Assembly (NCBI RefSeq): GCF_002776525.5
Contig: NC_045441.1
Coordinates: 129,322,740-129,386,739, forward strand
Origin: Piliocolobus tephrosceles
Lineage: Eukaryota; Chordata; Mammalia; Primates; Cercopithecidae
Length of the DNA stretch: 64,000 nucleotides
Direction of reading: 5' to 3'
Part shown: positions 47,811-59,040 of the stretch, piece by piece
Layout of the letters: every line of letters starts with the position of its first letter
Position numbering within the stretch: position 1 is the first letter of the stretch
Position numbers and translations under genes: made by a program
The notes under the pieces: model-generated
What the model was told of the DNA's origin: nothing
Seen by the model: the letters and a program-made list of their open reading frames with translations, nothing else
Databases searched by the model: none

Positions 47811-48252
47811 TCAACTATTTTCTCTAAGCCTTAATGACAATCCTCAAATAGACAGCCTGAATGCATCTCTGGGGCTTGGGAAGGTATAGCCAGCAACTTC
47901 CTGCTCACTCTGAAAGCCCCTGTGTGCTGTATTTCCACAGCCAGGAGAGGTAACATTGCTCAGTCCTTGGCGGACCAGGTCATACAGGTTCATCAGGGTT
48001 TTCTAAGTCTATGTTCTGGACTCTATTTCCAGAACTCCAGCCACCTCCTGAGCCTTCAAGCTACTGTTTTGCCCTAACCCCCAGAAAACCCCTGAGGTTG
48101 TGTAATTATGAACTCCAAACATGGGGCACCAAAACTCAAAAGAAATCAGGAAAAGCAGCTCCTTTACCTTGTCCAAAGAAGTTCAGTAAAAATATAAATA
48201 GTAGCTGTGAGTGAGGCAAACACAAATCTGTAAACATAAAGAGATTAGAAGC
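47811..48252. other. unique intergenic DNA, nothing identified
   Basis: No supported feature. Confidence 0.4.
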
Positions 48253-48560
48253 CGGGCATGGTGGTTCACACCTGTAATCCCAGCATTTTGAAAGGCCAAG
48301 GTGGGCAGATCACGTGGTCAGGAGTTCGAGACCAGCCTAACCAACACGGTGAAACCCCGTCTCTACTAAAAATACAAAAATTAGCCAGGCATGGTGGCAT
48401 GTGCCTGTAATCCCAGCTACTCAGGAGACTGAGGCAGGAGAATCACTTGAACCCGGGAGGCAGAGGTTGCAGTAAGCCAAGATCGCTCCATTGCACTCCA
48501 GCCTTGGCAATAGAGCGAGACTCTGTCTCAAAAAAAAAAGAGAGAGAGAGAGAGATTTGA
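48253..48560 (+). repeat. Alu with (AG)n tail
   Basis: Full-length sense Alu. AGAGATTAGA before and AGAGATTTGA after it are a decayed duplication. Confidence 0.95.
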
Positions 48561-48641
48561 ATTCAATAGGGATTAAAAAATCATTAGAATGGGAACCTTG
48601 AAACTTCAAGAAGGATTTTCCTGTTAAAAAACAACAAATTC

Positions 48642-48938
48642 GGCTGGGAGCAATGGCTCATGCCTGTAATCCCAATACTTTGGAAGGCCGAGGCAGGTGG
48701 ATCACCTGAGGTCAGGAGTTCAAGACCAGCCTGGTCGACATGGTGAAACCCCGTCTCTACTAAAAATACAAAAATTAGCCAGGCGTGGTGGCAGGTACCT
48801 GTGATCCCGGCTATTCAGAAGGCTGAGGCAGGAGAATTGCTTGAACCTGAAGCAGAGGGTGCAGGGAGCCAAGATCACGCCATTGCATTCCAGCCTGGGT
48901 GACAAAGCCAGACTCCATCTCAAAACAAAAACAAAAAC
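48642..48938 (+). repeat. Alu with target-site duplication
   Basis: Full-length sense Alu flanked by an exact AAACAACAAATTC (48629-48641 and 48940-48952). Confidence 0.95.
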
Positions 48939-48952
48939 AAAACAACAAATTC

Positions 48953-50991
48953 AACCTGACTGGAGAACCAGAACATGGGAGACCCCCATTCGCTTCCCAC
49001 TGATGAGAAGTGTCCTAGGAATCACAGCAGCTGGTGTCTGAGATCAACGGCTCCCCCAGTCACTAAAGCGCTACCCTACCTTTCACACTCTAGCCCCAGA
49101 GCTGGGAAAGGAGCAGGTATGGGGACATTGTCCCTGTTAGCAGAGAGAACATGGCTGCTTGTCAGCGCCTTATCCCACTGTCAGGGAAGGTGTCTGGGAT
49201 GTGAGGGGAGACTGCATGAACCCCCATATTTGTGAAACTGAGGCAAAAGGAAGTTCACTTCCTGAAAGGGATGAACTAGTCAGGCATGATATCTACAATC
49301 ACCTCACTTAAGAGGCTGCAACAGAGGGGTGCTTGTCTACAGAGGACATTAGCTACATGGGCGATGGCCCTGGGCAGATAACAGCCACGGTCGCCCATGG
49401 CACTGAGCATACCATGGTGCCCAGTGACAACACTGGGATCGTGTCTGGAAGCCCTAGATAACTCTGCTTCCCAGGGCTGCTAACATTGACTGGGGAGGAC
49501 CCTCTGATGTTACAAAAGCCAAAAACGGCACACCCAGTCTGTTTCACGAACCTGATTTCCATCTAGGAAGTAAGTTCTTGTTTCTCTTAAAATGCGACTC
49601 CCAGAACTGAACATCATAAATACTTCATTCCTAGGACCCTAAATGGTCCGATGGGGCCGTCACTTCCCCTTTTACTTTCCAGCAACGTGACTTCCATCTT
49701 CCGTGGAAGTGGGAAAGCACCTGATCTGGGGTCTCATTCCACTCCTGCCACTTAATGACCGAAGCCTCTTCAAGATTCAGACTCTTTGGCTGTCAATGGG
49801 GGTAAACATACCCTGCCTATCACTGTGAATCATTCTGAAGGTCATATGCTCATACACCCGGTTTCCAGCAGTCTGGGGAGATATGAGATCCCTTTGCACT
49901 GATACCCCATGTCACAATGATTCTGAGGCCCCAGATGAACGCAGGCCCTCAGCCCCAGCCCTGCAGAAGTATTCCCTGGGTCTTTCAAGGAGTCCACAAA
50001 AGGGTCCCCCATATCTGTTGAACCAACTAGTCCCAGTCATCATTGTATCCTTCTTCTGGCCTGGCTTCTGTGGTTTGAGGTCCACCAATAGGAGCCTTGG
50101 GGCCACTACCTCTAATAGCACAGTGCCCATGGGGCTGCCAGGCTCCAGGCCAGGGGTTCCGTCAGTGCCCTAGACCTCTACACCCTGTGTGACTCAGCAG
50201 TGCTGATTCTGCGCACGGATGGAGAAAACGCACCTTCCACCCTCAGCCACTCCGTTATCTCCTACAAGCAACTTTCAGCAACAACTCCCATGCCCTGCCA
50301 AAAAAACCACCACTGACAAAAACACCAGTTTCCACAGGAGTGAGCTCAGCTGTTCACACCTTCAGACAGTACCTCCCCTGGACTCAGGACTGCCTCAGCC
50401 TGCATGCCTGATTAATACGCCCAAGCCAGAACTGTGAAGCCCCGCAGAAGGGAACAACAAGAGCGCAGCTAGGCCTTCATGAAACCAAAGGACTTCACCT
50501 CCACAGTGAACTGAAACATCCACCTCCAAACCCAGAAAACTGCTGGCCACTTTCAAAAGACACCTCCTCCTCCCTCTCAGGAGCTGGCACTGGCCTAAGC
50601 CACCTCTGTCCACGTTGGAGGAGGAGGCCAGAGGGACCACCTAGGGAAAAAAAATAAAGGGTTCAGAGTCAAAAAATACTGTTGATTGCAATGTGGCAGA
50701 GGTGCTAGGGCATTGGGGGAACACATAAGTTCAGAGAAAATCAGACAAATGTAAAAAAGAAGCTACCATTAAGTCCAGACGGAGAAAAGGGTTGTTTAAT
50801 CACAGAGTGTTGTCCTAGAACACTACATGGCTCAGAGGTGAACAGTTCACCTCCTTCTAATAATGTGAACAGTCGTCATTTATTTCATAAAGTACTGGAA
50901 TACAAGGATACAGAAGGGGGTATGGGAAGGAGAGCGTCTCCTCCGCTACCATGATTGGAAGTTAACAAGTAGTGTGCAAAGTCGAAAATCA
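48953..50991. other. 2-kb unique intergenic DNA without recognisable repeat
   Basis: The longest stretch in the intergenic part without an Alu. Moderate GC with 60-96-codon frames on both strands but no domain, CpG island or splice structure that I can support. It may be unique DNA or an LTR family I fail to recognise. Confidence 0.4.
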
Positions 50992-51005
50992 AGAAATAGT
51001 AATGT

Positions 51006-51323
51006 GGCTGGACGTGGTGGCTCACGCCTGTAATTCCGGCACTTTGGGAGGCTGAGGCGAGTGGATCACCTGAGGTCAGGAGTTCGAGACCACCCTGGCC
51101 AACATGGTGGAACCACATCTCTACTAAAAATACAGAAATTAGCCAAGCATAGTGGTGCACTCTTGCAATCCCAGCTACTTGGGGGGCTGAGGCAGGAGAA
51201 TCACTTGAACCTGGGAGGCAGAGGTTACAGTGAGCTGAGGTTACCCCACTGTACTCTAGTCTGGGCAACAGAGTGAGACTTCATCTCAAAAAAAAAAAAA
51301 AAAAAGAAAGAAAGAAAGAAAAT
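51006..51323 (+). repeat. Alu with target-site duplication
   Basis: Sense Alu with a GAAA tail, flanked by AAATAGTAATGT. Confidence 0.95.
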
Positions 51324-51547
51324 AAATAGTAATGTAAGCATATTGTTTAGAAAAATGGTAGAAAATACAAGAAAAATGGCTACAGAGTTGGCAGTGCCAA
51401 CCTCCAGGAAGACAGCCTTGGGGAACAAAAGGCTGAGAGCAATTGTAATTTTTCATTATACTTTTTATGTATTTATTCTACTTTGCTATGTATAGCTATG
51501 TACATGTAGCATTCTGTTAGAGATAATTTCATATAAAACAGGTCCTG

Positions 51548-51838
51548 GCCAGGCCTGGTGGCTCACACCTGTAATCCCAACAATTTGGGAGGCCAAGGTG
51601 GGCAGATCACTTGAGCCCAAGAGTTTGAGACCAGCTTGGACAACATAGTGAGACCTCATCTCTTAAAAAAGTTTAAAAAGTTAGCCAGGCAGGTGGCGTG
51701 TGTCTGCAGTCCCAGCTACTCAGGAGCCTGGGAGGTAGAGGCAACAGTAAGTCATGATTGTGCCACTACACTCCAGTCTTTGTGACAGAGCAAGACCCTG
51801 TCTCAAAAAAAGAAAACAAAGAAAAAAGAAAAGGAAAA
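51548..51838 (+). repeat. AluJ-like
   Basis: Diverged sense Alu with a deletion in the right arm and a mixed tail. Confidence 0.9.
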
Positions 51839-51934
51839 TGAAAGAAAACAGATTTTCTCAGCCTCTACAAAGGCAGGTTTCAAAAACCTCAGGGCTCTAT
51901 CACAGTCAGGGCTATCATCAGATACGTGGCCACG

Positions 51935-52703
51935 TGTATTACTTTGCTAGAGCAAAGTAACAAAGTACTACAGACTGGGCAGCTTAAACAACAGCAAAGC
52001 ATTGTCTCACAGTTCTGGAGGCTGGACGACCGAGATCCAGATGTCGGCAGGATGGGTTCTGTCTGAGGGCTGTGAGCGAGAATCTGTTCCGGGCCTCTCC
52101 CTGAGCTGTTGGTGGTTGCCAGCAATCTATGGGGTTCCTTGGCTTGTAGAAGTAGCACCTTGATCTCTGCCTTCATCTTCACATGCCATTCTCCCTGTGT
52201 GCATATCTGTGCTCAAATTTCCTTCTTTAGTTTTTATTTTTATTTTTGAGATGGGGTCTTACTCTGTTGCCCAGGCTGGGGTATAGTGGTGCAATCATAG
52301 CTCACTGTAGCCTTGAACTCCCTGGCTCAAGCAATCCTCCTACCTCAGCCTCCTGAGTAAGCTGGGACCACAGGCATATGACACTGCACCTGGCTAGATT
52401 TTTAAAATGTTGTGTTTTCTGTAGAGATGGGGTCTCACTAGGTTGCCCAGACTGGTCTCAGACTCCTGGACCCAATCGATCCTCCTACCTCAGCCTCCCA
52501 AAGTGCTAGGATTATAGGCAGGAGCCACTGCACCCGGCCTAATGGATCAGGAACCACCCTACTCCAGTAGGAACTCATCTTAACTAATTACATGTGCAAT
52601 GTTCGTATTTCTAAATAAGGTCACATTCTGAGGTACTGGGGGTAAGGACTTCAGCAATGTAGGGGGCAGTGGCAGTAGGAGGAACACAATTTAGCCCATC
52701 GAA
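51935..52703 (-). repeat. MLT1-type MaLR LTR split by an AluJ
   Basis: Antisense LTR: AGCTTAAACAACAGCAAAGC, CACAGTTCTGGAGGCTGGAC, then after the Alu TAAGGTCACATTCTGAGGTA and ACACAATTTAGCCCATCG. The antisense AluJ-like element occupies about 52226-52540. Confidence 0.82.
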
Positions 52704-53067
52704 CCATTAAAACTGTGGAGTGTTATTATCACATACTGTAAAACAAATTGGCCATCCTGCAGGTCCTATGTCTCAGCATGGCTAGCATGGCCTTCCTATA
52801 ATACTGACAGGTACACTTGCTCCCAGAGCTCCCAATTCAACTCTGCGACAGCCCCAACTCTCTTCATTTCTCCCTGAACACACACCCACTGAGAGGTACT
52901 CTTGCTCCCTCCCCTCAGCCCCCTCATTAACACCTGTCGCCCTGTGGTGCTACTGTGCCTATGTCCTGATTCCTTTGCACAGATCCCTGCTCGCCAGATG
53001 AGCCTTATCCGATCTCCCTCTGCCACTGATCCAGCCAGTCCTTTCCAAAAGCTCCTTCTCCTTAGAT

Positions 53068-53293
53068 CAGGGGTGTCCGATCTTTTGGCTTCCCTGAGCC
53101 ATACTGGACAAGAAGAATTGTCTTGGGCCACACACTAAATACACTAACAATAGCTGATGAACTAAAATAAATAAATAAAAATAAATCACACACAAAAAAG
53201 GCTCATGACATTTAAAGAAAGTTAACAGATTTGTGTTGGACCACGTTCGAAGCCGTCCTGGGCCGCAGGCAGCCCATGGGCTGGACAAGCTTG
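53068..53293 (+). mobile_element. MER30-like hAT transposon with 8-bp duplication
   Basis: Complete 226-bp non-autonomous element. It starts CAGGGGTGTCC and ends GGACAAGCTTG (inverted ends), and contains GAATTGTCTTGGGCCACACA and GCCGTCCTGGGCCGCAGGC. It is flanked by an exact 8-base duplication CCTTAGAT (53060-53067 and 53294-53301), the hAT hallmark. Confidence 0.88.
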
Positions 53294-53369
53294 CCTTAGA
53301 TAGATCGAGATCAGGAAGCCCCTAACTACCCCCATAATAGAACTTGTAAACTGAATCTCAGCACAAAAA

Positions 53370-53620
53370 GATCATCCTCCAGTGGCTGAGTACACTAGAA
53401 GCCTGAGTCCTCTGCTCATGGGGCCACTTACTAGTTGGGTAATGGACAACTTAACCTCCCTGTGGCTGTTTCCCTACCTGTAAAGTGGGACTAATAATAG
53501 TAACCCATATCATAGGCTTACATGACATAAAGCATGTGAATCTCCTAGCACAGTGCCTAGAACACGGTAGGTATTCAATACATACCATTTGTTACTAGTT
53601 TACTATTACCAGGTGTTACT
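53370..53620 (+). repeat. MIR
   Basis: Sense MIR: GGGCCACTTACTAGTTGGGT, TTTCCCTACCTGTAAAGTGG, ACAGTGCCTAGAACACGGTA. Confidence 0.85.
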
Positions 53621-53999
53621 GCTTGTTATCTTCTTTCATTGTATCATGTCCAGAGCAAAGCCTGGCCATGCTAGACCTCCAAACCGCCTTTGACTCAAAA
53701 GAGAGGCCCCCCCCTGGGCTGGGCATGGTAGCTCACACCTGTAATCCTAGCCCTTTGGAAGGTCAAGTTGGAAGGATCCCTTGAACCCGGGAGTTCAAGA
53801 CCAGCCCGGGCAACACAAGAAGACCCTGTCTCTATTAAAAAAAAAAAAAAAAAAAAAGCTAGGCGCGGTGGCTCACACCTGTAATCCCAACACTTTGGGA
53901 GGCCGAAGCGGGCGGATCACAAGGTCAGGAGTTCAAGACCAGCCTGACCAACATGATGAAACCCTGTCTCTACTAAAAATATAAAAATTAGCCAGGTAG

Positions 54000-54245
54000 G
54001 CCGGGCGCGGTGGCTCAAGCCTGTAATCCCAGCACTTTGGGAGGCCGAGACGGGCGGATCACGAGGTCAGGAGATCGAGACCATCCTGGCCAACACGGTG
54101 AAACCCCGTCTCTATTAAAAATACAAAAACTAGCCGGGCGAGGTGGCGGGCGCCTGTAGTCCCAGCTACTCCGGAGGCTGAGGCAGGAGAATGGCATAAA
54201 CCCGGGAGGCAGAGCTTGCAGTGAGCTGAGATCCGGCCACTGCAC
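54000..54245 (+). repeat. AluYRa-like (Old World monkey) element
   Basis: Innermost and least diverged Alu of the cluster. It has CTCAAGCCTGTAATCCC, CCGAGACGGGCGGATCACGA, AACTAGCCGGGCGAGG, ATGGCATAAACCCGGG and GATCCGGCCACTGCAC, the changes I associate with cercopithecid AluYRa. It is truncated by the 100-N gap. Confidence 0.8.
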
Positions 54246-54345
54246 NNNNNNNNNNNNNNNNNNNNNNNNNNNNNNNNNNNNNNNNNNNNNNNNNNNNNNN
54301 NNNNNNNNNNNNNNNNNNNNNNNNNNNNNNNNNNNNNNNNNNNNN
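54246..54345. other. assembly gap (100 N) inside a nested Alu cluster
   Basis: Exactly 100 N. It cuts the AluYRa-like element near its 3' end and hides the boundary with the right arm of the host Alu. Confidence 1.
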
Positions 54346-54614
54346 GAACCCGGGAGGAGGAGTTTGCAGTGAGCCCAGATGACGCCATTGCACTCCACCC
54401 TGTGTGACAGAACGAGACTCCATCTCAAAATAAAATTTAAAAAAAATTAGCTGTGTGTGGCAGCAGGAGCCTGTAATCCCAGCTATTCAGGAGGCTGAAG
54501 CAGGAGAATCGCTTGAACCCAGGAGGCAGAGGTTGCAGGGAGCCTAGATTGTGCCACCACACTCCAGCCTGGGTGGTAAGACCGAAACTCTGTCTGGAAA
54601 AAAAAAAAGTGACA

Positions 54615-54870
54615 ACAGTTCATTGCACATTTACCGTGTGCCAGACACTCATCTGTTTTGTGTGGTTTGACTCATTTAAATAAACCAATTAACTTTTAGA
54701 GAAGGAGCAGTTCAAGAAGGAAGGCTTTCAGTCACATAGCTGTGTGACCCTAGGCCTTCAGTTTATCTTCTATAAAGTGGGGACAATACCCACCTAATAG
54801 TTATTGTGAGGATTAAACGAGATAAATGTAGGTATAGCACTTTCACCCAAGGTTTTCCAATGTCATTTCA
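54615..54870. repeat. MIR remnants
   Basis: CGTGTGCCAGACACTCATCT, ACATAGCTGTGTGACCCTAG and TTATTGTGAGGATTAAACGA are MIR segments, partly in opposite orientation. Confidence 0.6.
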
Positions 54871-55639
54871 TAGGCATAAAGAATTGAATGATACATTTGA
54901 GAACTACGTACTGTATTAATGAAAAAATGAACAAACCAGGAAATGGAAAATTTTGAGATTTGTTTTGGCCTGTTTCAATCTGCCCCTCAATATGTCCCTC
55001 CTGGTGGAGGTGACCTTGGACTGGCGCTTGACTCCCCATAGCCAGTCTCTGCTAAGCCCTGTCACCACATCAAAGGGGCCACCGAGACAACCTGAAGTCA
55101 GAGGAACCCCAATCCTGCCCACACTTCAAAGGGGCTCCTCTTCCGGAAGTTGTTACAGCATTCCTTTCAAGGAGGGTAAACAACGAAACAGCTCCAGGAG
55201 CTCACAGCTCGCTGCAGCTACATCAAACTGGCCTCCACGCTGGGACATGGAGCTCTCTGGAGCCCAAACAGCACACCCAATAATGAAAATGCCGCTCTGC
55301 CGAGAGCAAGTCGGCCCTGCTGCCTTCCCATTTCACCCTTACACTAATGAGCACCAGGAAGCGCCCCACCCAGGGCGCGCCCTCAATCAGCGTCTGGCCC
55401 TGAGCAGGTGGCACCCCTCTCTTCCTCTCTGCCCTCTGTCAAGACCACACCACGGCTGTTTTGATTGCTGGGCTTCCTCCCTTTAGTTTACATACGTGAT
55501 CATTCCGTTTGACAATCGCAACCTGAAATACTCCTCTTCTGGGCTGGAGGTGGGGTTGGCGGTTGGGGGGTGGCGGAAGGAGGGCCCTCAAACAAAGACC
55601 CGCTTTCTCCTGAACAGGTGCCATGAGACCAACCTTTGA
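54871..55639. other. unique DNA leading into CpG island 2
   Basis: GC rises toward the right. A 177-codon frame (54953-55486, plus) has no recognisable domain and no family match. Confidence 0.45.
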
Positions 55640-56270
55640 CCTCCGGCTCCTTGGCCTCCAGGCGCGGGCCCTGGGCTGATATGGCGGTGGACGTGCAGGG
55701 CAGCGGGCCCGCGCCCACCGGCTGGGGCCCAGTTTCTAGTAAGAGAGGGACAGAGACAGGCTGAGACCGGCTGGGGAGTTTTCCGGCGCTCAGCAATCGC
55801 CTAGGGGGGCGGCGCAGACGACAGACCCTTTTGTGGGCCCTCGGGTCCCCCCGTGGTACCCGCTGGCGCGCTCGTCCCCTGCCACCCCCAGATCTCCGTG
55901 CACTCCCCACCCCTGGGCGTTGGCACTGCCCCCCGGCGCGCTCTCGCCTCCCCCGGGCCCGGACCACCGCGCACTCCATCCCGCAACGCGCGCATCCCCC
56001 GACCCCCGCGCGTCCACACCTCTGCGGCGCCCCGCGCCCCCGCAACCCCACACCGCGCCCGCCGGGCGGGGCCGGATGCGCAGACGTGCAGCACGTGCGC
56101 TGCGCAGCGATTGGCAGCGCCGCCCCCACCCCGCCCCGCCAGGGAACGGGCGTCCAGTGCGCGGCCGCGGCTGCTGGTCCCGCGGGCAGGGGCTGTCGGG
56201 GCGCGCGGGCTGGGCCGCGGGGGTCGCCGCCCGAAGTGACCGGGGATCAATGACAGCCCGATCGGGAAGG

Positions 56271-56362
56271 ATGGCGACTTCCCTAGAGGGCCGATTATCT
56301 GGCTCAGAGCTGGGAGGCGTAGGGGCCGTAGGTGCTGCTCCTGCGGAGTGGAAATACTTTCT
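56271..56362 (+). other. candidate first coding exon (30 codons), unassigned
   Basis: ATG at 56271 in a strong context (GGAAGGATGG) opens 30 codons, M-A-T-S-L-E-G-R-L through P-A-E-W-K-Y-F. The frame meets a TGA at 56364, but the donor-like CT|GTGAGT at 56362/56363 would remove that stop by splicing. It sits about 150 bases downstream of the CCAAT/GC-box core. I do not recognise the peptide. It could equally be the 5' exon of a non-coding RNA or chance in a CpG island. No matching downstream exon was identified. Confidence 0.25.
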
Positions 56363-56947
56363 GTGAGTGGTGCGCACGTGTTTCCACTTTATTTGGTTGT
56401 CAACTGGGACCCAGTGCACTTAAACTCCAGCGTTATTCGGGACCGAGCCAGGAGGCCACTGCACCCGTCAACCTGCGGGTGGCGAGAGAAGTTAGGAAGG
56501 GGACTGAATGACAAAAGTGACAGAGGCGCATCTCGCGTTCGTGGCCCGGGAAGTGATGCTCAGTTGTGGGTTGGGGACCGGAAAGATGTCCATCGCGGTA
56601 CTGGGCGATGAGGGGGCCGATTTGAGCAGAGGCTACTGTTTCCCGGCCCGGGACAGCTGCCGGGCGTGGAGGATCTGCAGGCGCGCGGCCGGGACACGCA
56701 GGGAGCGCGCAGGGAGCGGCGGGGCTTCCCGGCCGCTTCGGGGACATGGGCAGGAAAGGGCACACAACCGTAAGTGACTCTCAGCTGTGAACCTCGGCTG
56801 AGACTGCCTCGCCTCATCCCAGCAGCAGCCAGCCAATGAAAAATAGGCTGAGGGTGTTCCCGAGCCAATGGAAGCCCGCGGGGCGTGAGGACTTGCCACT
56901 AGAAACGTTTATGGTGTCCCGGCCCGGAGCCTTCTGTGTGTTTGTTC

Positions 56948-56966
56948 GGGGGGGGGGGGGGGGGGG
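56948..56966 (+). repeat. G19 homopolymer
   Basis: Nineteen consecutive G at the right side of CpG island 2. Potential to form a G-quadruplex, and prone to sequencing-length error. Confidence 0.95.
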
Positions 56967-57189
56967 CGTCTTTCCAGCAGCCCAGGACAGGTGTGTGCCT
57001 AGGCGGATTAGAGCGCCTGCTGTTTGTAAGGCCCCTGCCGTGGCGGGTGGAGGGGGAAGGGAGGACAGGAGGAGGATAGAGGTGAAGTATCTAGGAGCTG
57101 GCGAAGGGTTTCTCCCGCTTTCTGTGTCCTGCGTTACTTTCCTTTCTGTTAACCGTGGTCTTCCCTTTGTGTCGCGCTTGATCGTTTCT

Positions 57190-57370
57190 AAATTGCCTTC
57201 CCATGCGTTACTTTACCCAGCCATCACTGTAACCCACAAGATAGGTTTGATTACTCATTTTACCAGCAGGGGAAGTGAGGCTCAGGTAAGTTAAATCCTA
57301 TGCACATAGTGGCACAGCTGCTTAGTACAGGTTTGGGACTGGAACTCAGGTGCCCCGACGACAAATCTAG
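57190..57370 (-). repeat. MIR
   Basis: Antisense MIR: TTACTCATTTTACCAGCAGG, GAAGTGAGGCTCAGGTAAGT, GTTTGGGACTGGAACTCAGG. Confidence 0.75.
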
Positions 57371-57845
57371 GGCTCTTTAAATACTTCAAAGGAAGGAAAC
57401 CAGGTGTGTTTTATGATCCTGGTGCCAAGGGCACACCCAGTGATTAAAATGAAATCCAGAAAGACTGGGTGAGTTTTATTTCCCCTCAGTCACGCTCTTT
57501 CAGGTTGAACCTTTGCAACACAGGTTTGCTCTGCTCCTACGCACCATGCCTTAAGATTAAGAGAGTCCACTGACTGCCAGAAAAGCCAGAAGTAAAAAAT
57601 AGAATGTGTGTAGGGGCGGGCGGGTTACTTAGTGAGCATTTCCTCCTTACCCACACCCTCAGGCCAGCTTGAGACCCGCCGTCCTCTCTCATGTTGATCC
57701 CCCACCTGCAGATACTGTTTCCTGTTCCATAGACTGGGCTCGGCCTGCCTAAAACAGGCTGCACCCAAGAAGCCTGTACCTCCACCACTGCCATTATCCC
57801 AGCCACGAGGAAATAAACACCTCCCTACCCGCCCCTGCACGGCTA
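57371..57845. other. unique DNA downstream of CpG island 2
   Basis: No repeat or gene recognised. Confidence 0.4.
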
Positions 57846-58142
57846 CTATTTATTTATTTATTTATTTACTGAGTCTCGCTCTGTCACCTGGGCTGGAGTG
57901 TTGCAATCTTGGCTCACTGCAACCTCCTTCTCCCGGGTTCAAGCGATTCTCCTGCCTCAGGCTTCCAAGTAGCTGGGACTGCAGGCACCGGCCGCCACAC
58001 CGGGCTAATTTTTGTATGTTTAGTAGAGACGGGGTTTCACCATGTTGGCCAGGCTGGTCTCGAACTCCTGACCTCAGGTGATCCTCCCACCTCGGCCTCC
58101 CAACGTGCTGGGTTTACAGTCATGAACCACTGAGCCCGGCCA
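57846..58142 (-). repeat. Alu with (TTTA)n tail
   Basis: Antisense Alu. GGCTAC precedes and follows it. Confidence 0.95.
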
Positions 58143-58261
58143 AGGCTACAACGTTTTTAATAGGAGTGTTGCTCCTAGAGGATTTGTCAGTTGGGGCCTT
58201 GCTGTGTCTCTGCTATGGTCCCTGATGAAGTCTCTGGATCTTTTCAGCAAAGCAGATGATG

Positions 58262-58435
58262 CTCAGTGGTTCCCAGGGCTGAATGCCCATCACAGTCATC
58301 TGTCAAGCCTTTTAAAAATACACATCACTGAGCACATCTCTGGATTGGGATTCAGCAGGTTTGGGGCACGTGTTATGTTTTTTGTTTTAAATACTCAAGT
58401 GATTTAGATGACCAGTCAGATTTGAAACCCACAGA
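58262..58435 (+). mobile_element. MER5A-like hAT fossil
   Basis: CTCAGTGGTTCCCAGG, CACAGTCATCTGTCAAGC and CAAGTGATTTAGATGACCAG match parts of the MER5 family. The 3' end is eroded. Confidence 0.5.
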
Positions 58436-58804
58436 TATAAAATGACTTCCATCTGAAAAGTCTGAAATAACTCAAAGCTGAAATTGGAGGCTTTTTGGTC
58501 AGATGGGAACCTGTCACTCAGAGGTCCATCATGCCTAAGAATGTGAAGAATGACAACTCTATTCATAAGAGGGCCCAAAAGGGAACTAAAATGCTTTGTG
58601 GTAGGAATATCCTATGCTGAGTAATCTAGGACCTTAGGGGAATATAGGGTTAGGGAACTGATACTGGGTGTGAACTGATTTTATTTTCACTAAAATAAAA
58701 CTAAGAAATCGGCACTCAAAGTCAATGGCTTACATCCTACACAACTTGTATTCCTATCAATGGATGCTGTTTGCTTTGTTTTCATTTATCAGCCCTTGCT
58801 TTCT

Positions 58805-59040
58805 AGACCTGCGCTGTCCGGTACATTAGCCACTAGCCACATGGGGCTATTGAACACTTGAAGACTGGCTAGTCCAAGTTGAGATGTGTTGTATGTGTCA
58901 AACAAACATTAGACTTCAAAGACTCGGTAAGGAAAAAATGTAATCATTAATACTTTCAACATTGATTATGTATTAAAATATTTTGGATCCGTTGGGTTAA
59001 GTCAAATACATTATTACAATTAATTTCAGCTTTTTCTCTC
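58805..59040 (+). mobile_element. hAT-type DNA-transposon fragment
   Basis: GCGCTGTCCGGTACATTAGC, CACTAGCCACATGGGGCTAT, TGAACACTTGAAGACTGGCT. This is a common mammalian non-autonomous element whose name I do not assert. Confidence 0.6.

Larger units (their letters stand above)
53719..54612 (+). repeat. triple-nested Alu cluster
   Basis: Outer Alu: left arm 53719-53836, right arm 54446-54612. Inside its A-rich linker is a second Alu: left arm 53858-53998, right arm 54346-54440. Inside that is a third Alu (54000-54245, cut by the gap). All three are sense. Confidence 0.85.
55640..57070. promoter_or_regulatory. CpG island 2, promoter of an unidentified transcript
   Basis: CpG-dense block with a compact promoter-like core: ATGCGCAGACG (56076-56086) and GTGCGCTGCGCAG (56095-56107), NRF1-like; CACGTG (56093-56098), an E-box; GCGATTGG (56107-56114), an inverted CCAAT box; CCGCCCC-type GC boxes at 56120-56140. 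Such arrangements mark housekeeping-type, often bidirectional, promoters. It lies about 52 kb upstream of KDM7A. I cannot assign a gene on either strand. Confidence 0.65.

Noticed and set aside
54953..55486. 177-codon plus-strand frame
   Set aside because: No recognisable domain or conserved pattern. GC is rising here, which lengthens chance frames. Would need conservation to revive it.
55681..55738. Second ATG with a GTAAGA donor (MAVDVQGSGPAPTGWGPV)
   Set aside because: It lies about 400 bp upstream of the promoter-like core, so it is less likely to be a first exon; kept only as a note.
55500..56419. Frames of 128-209 codons on both strands in CpG island 2
   Set aside because: Overlapping on both strands, low-complexity Arg/Ala/Pro/Gly content and no domain; GC bias explains them.
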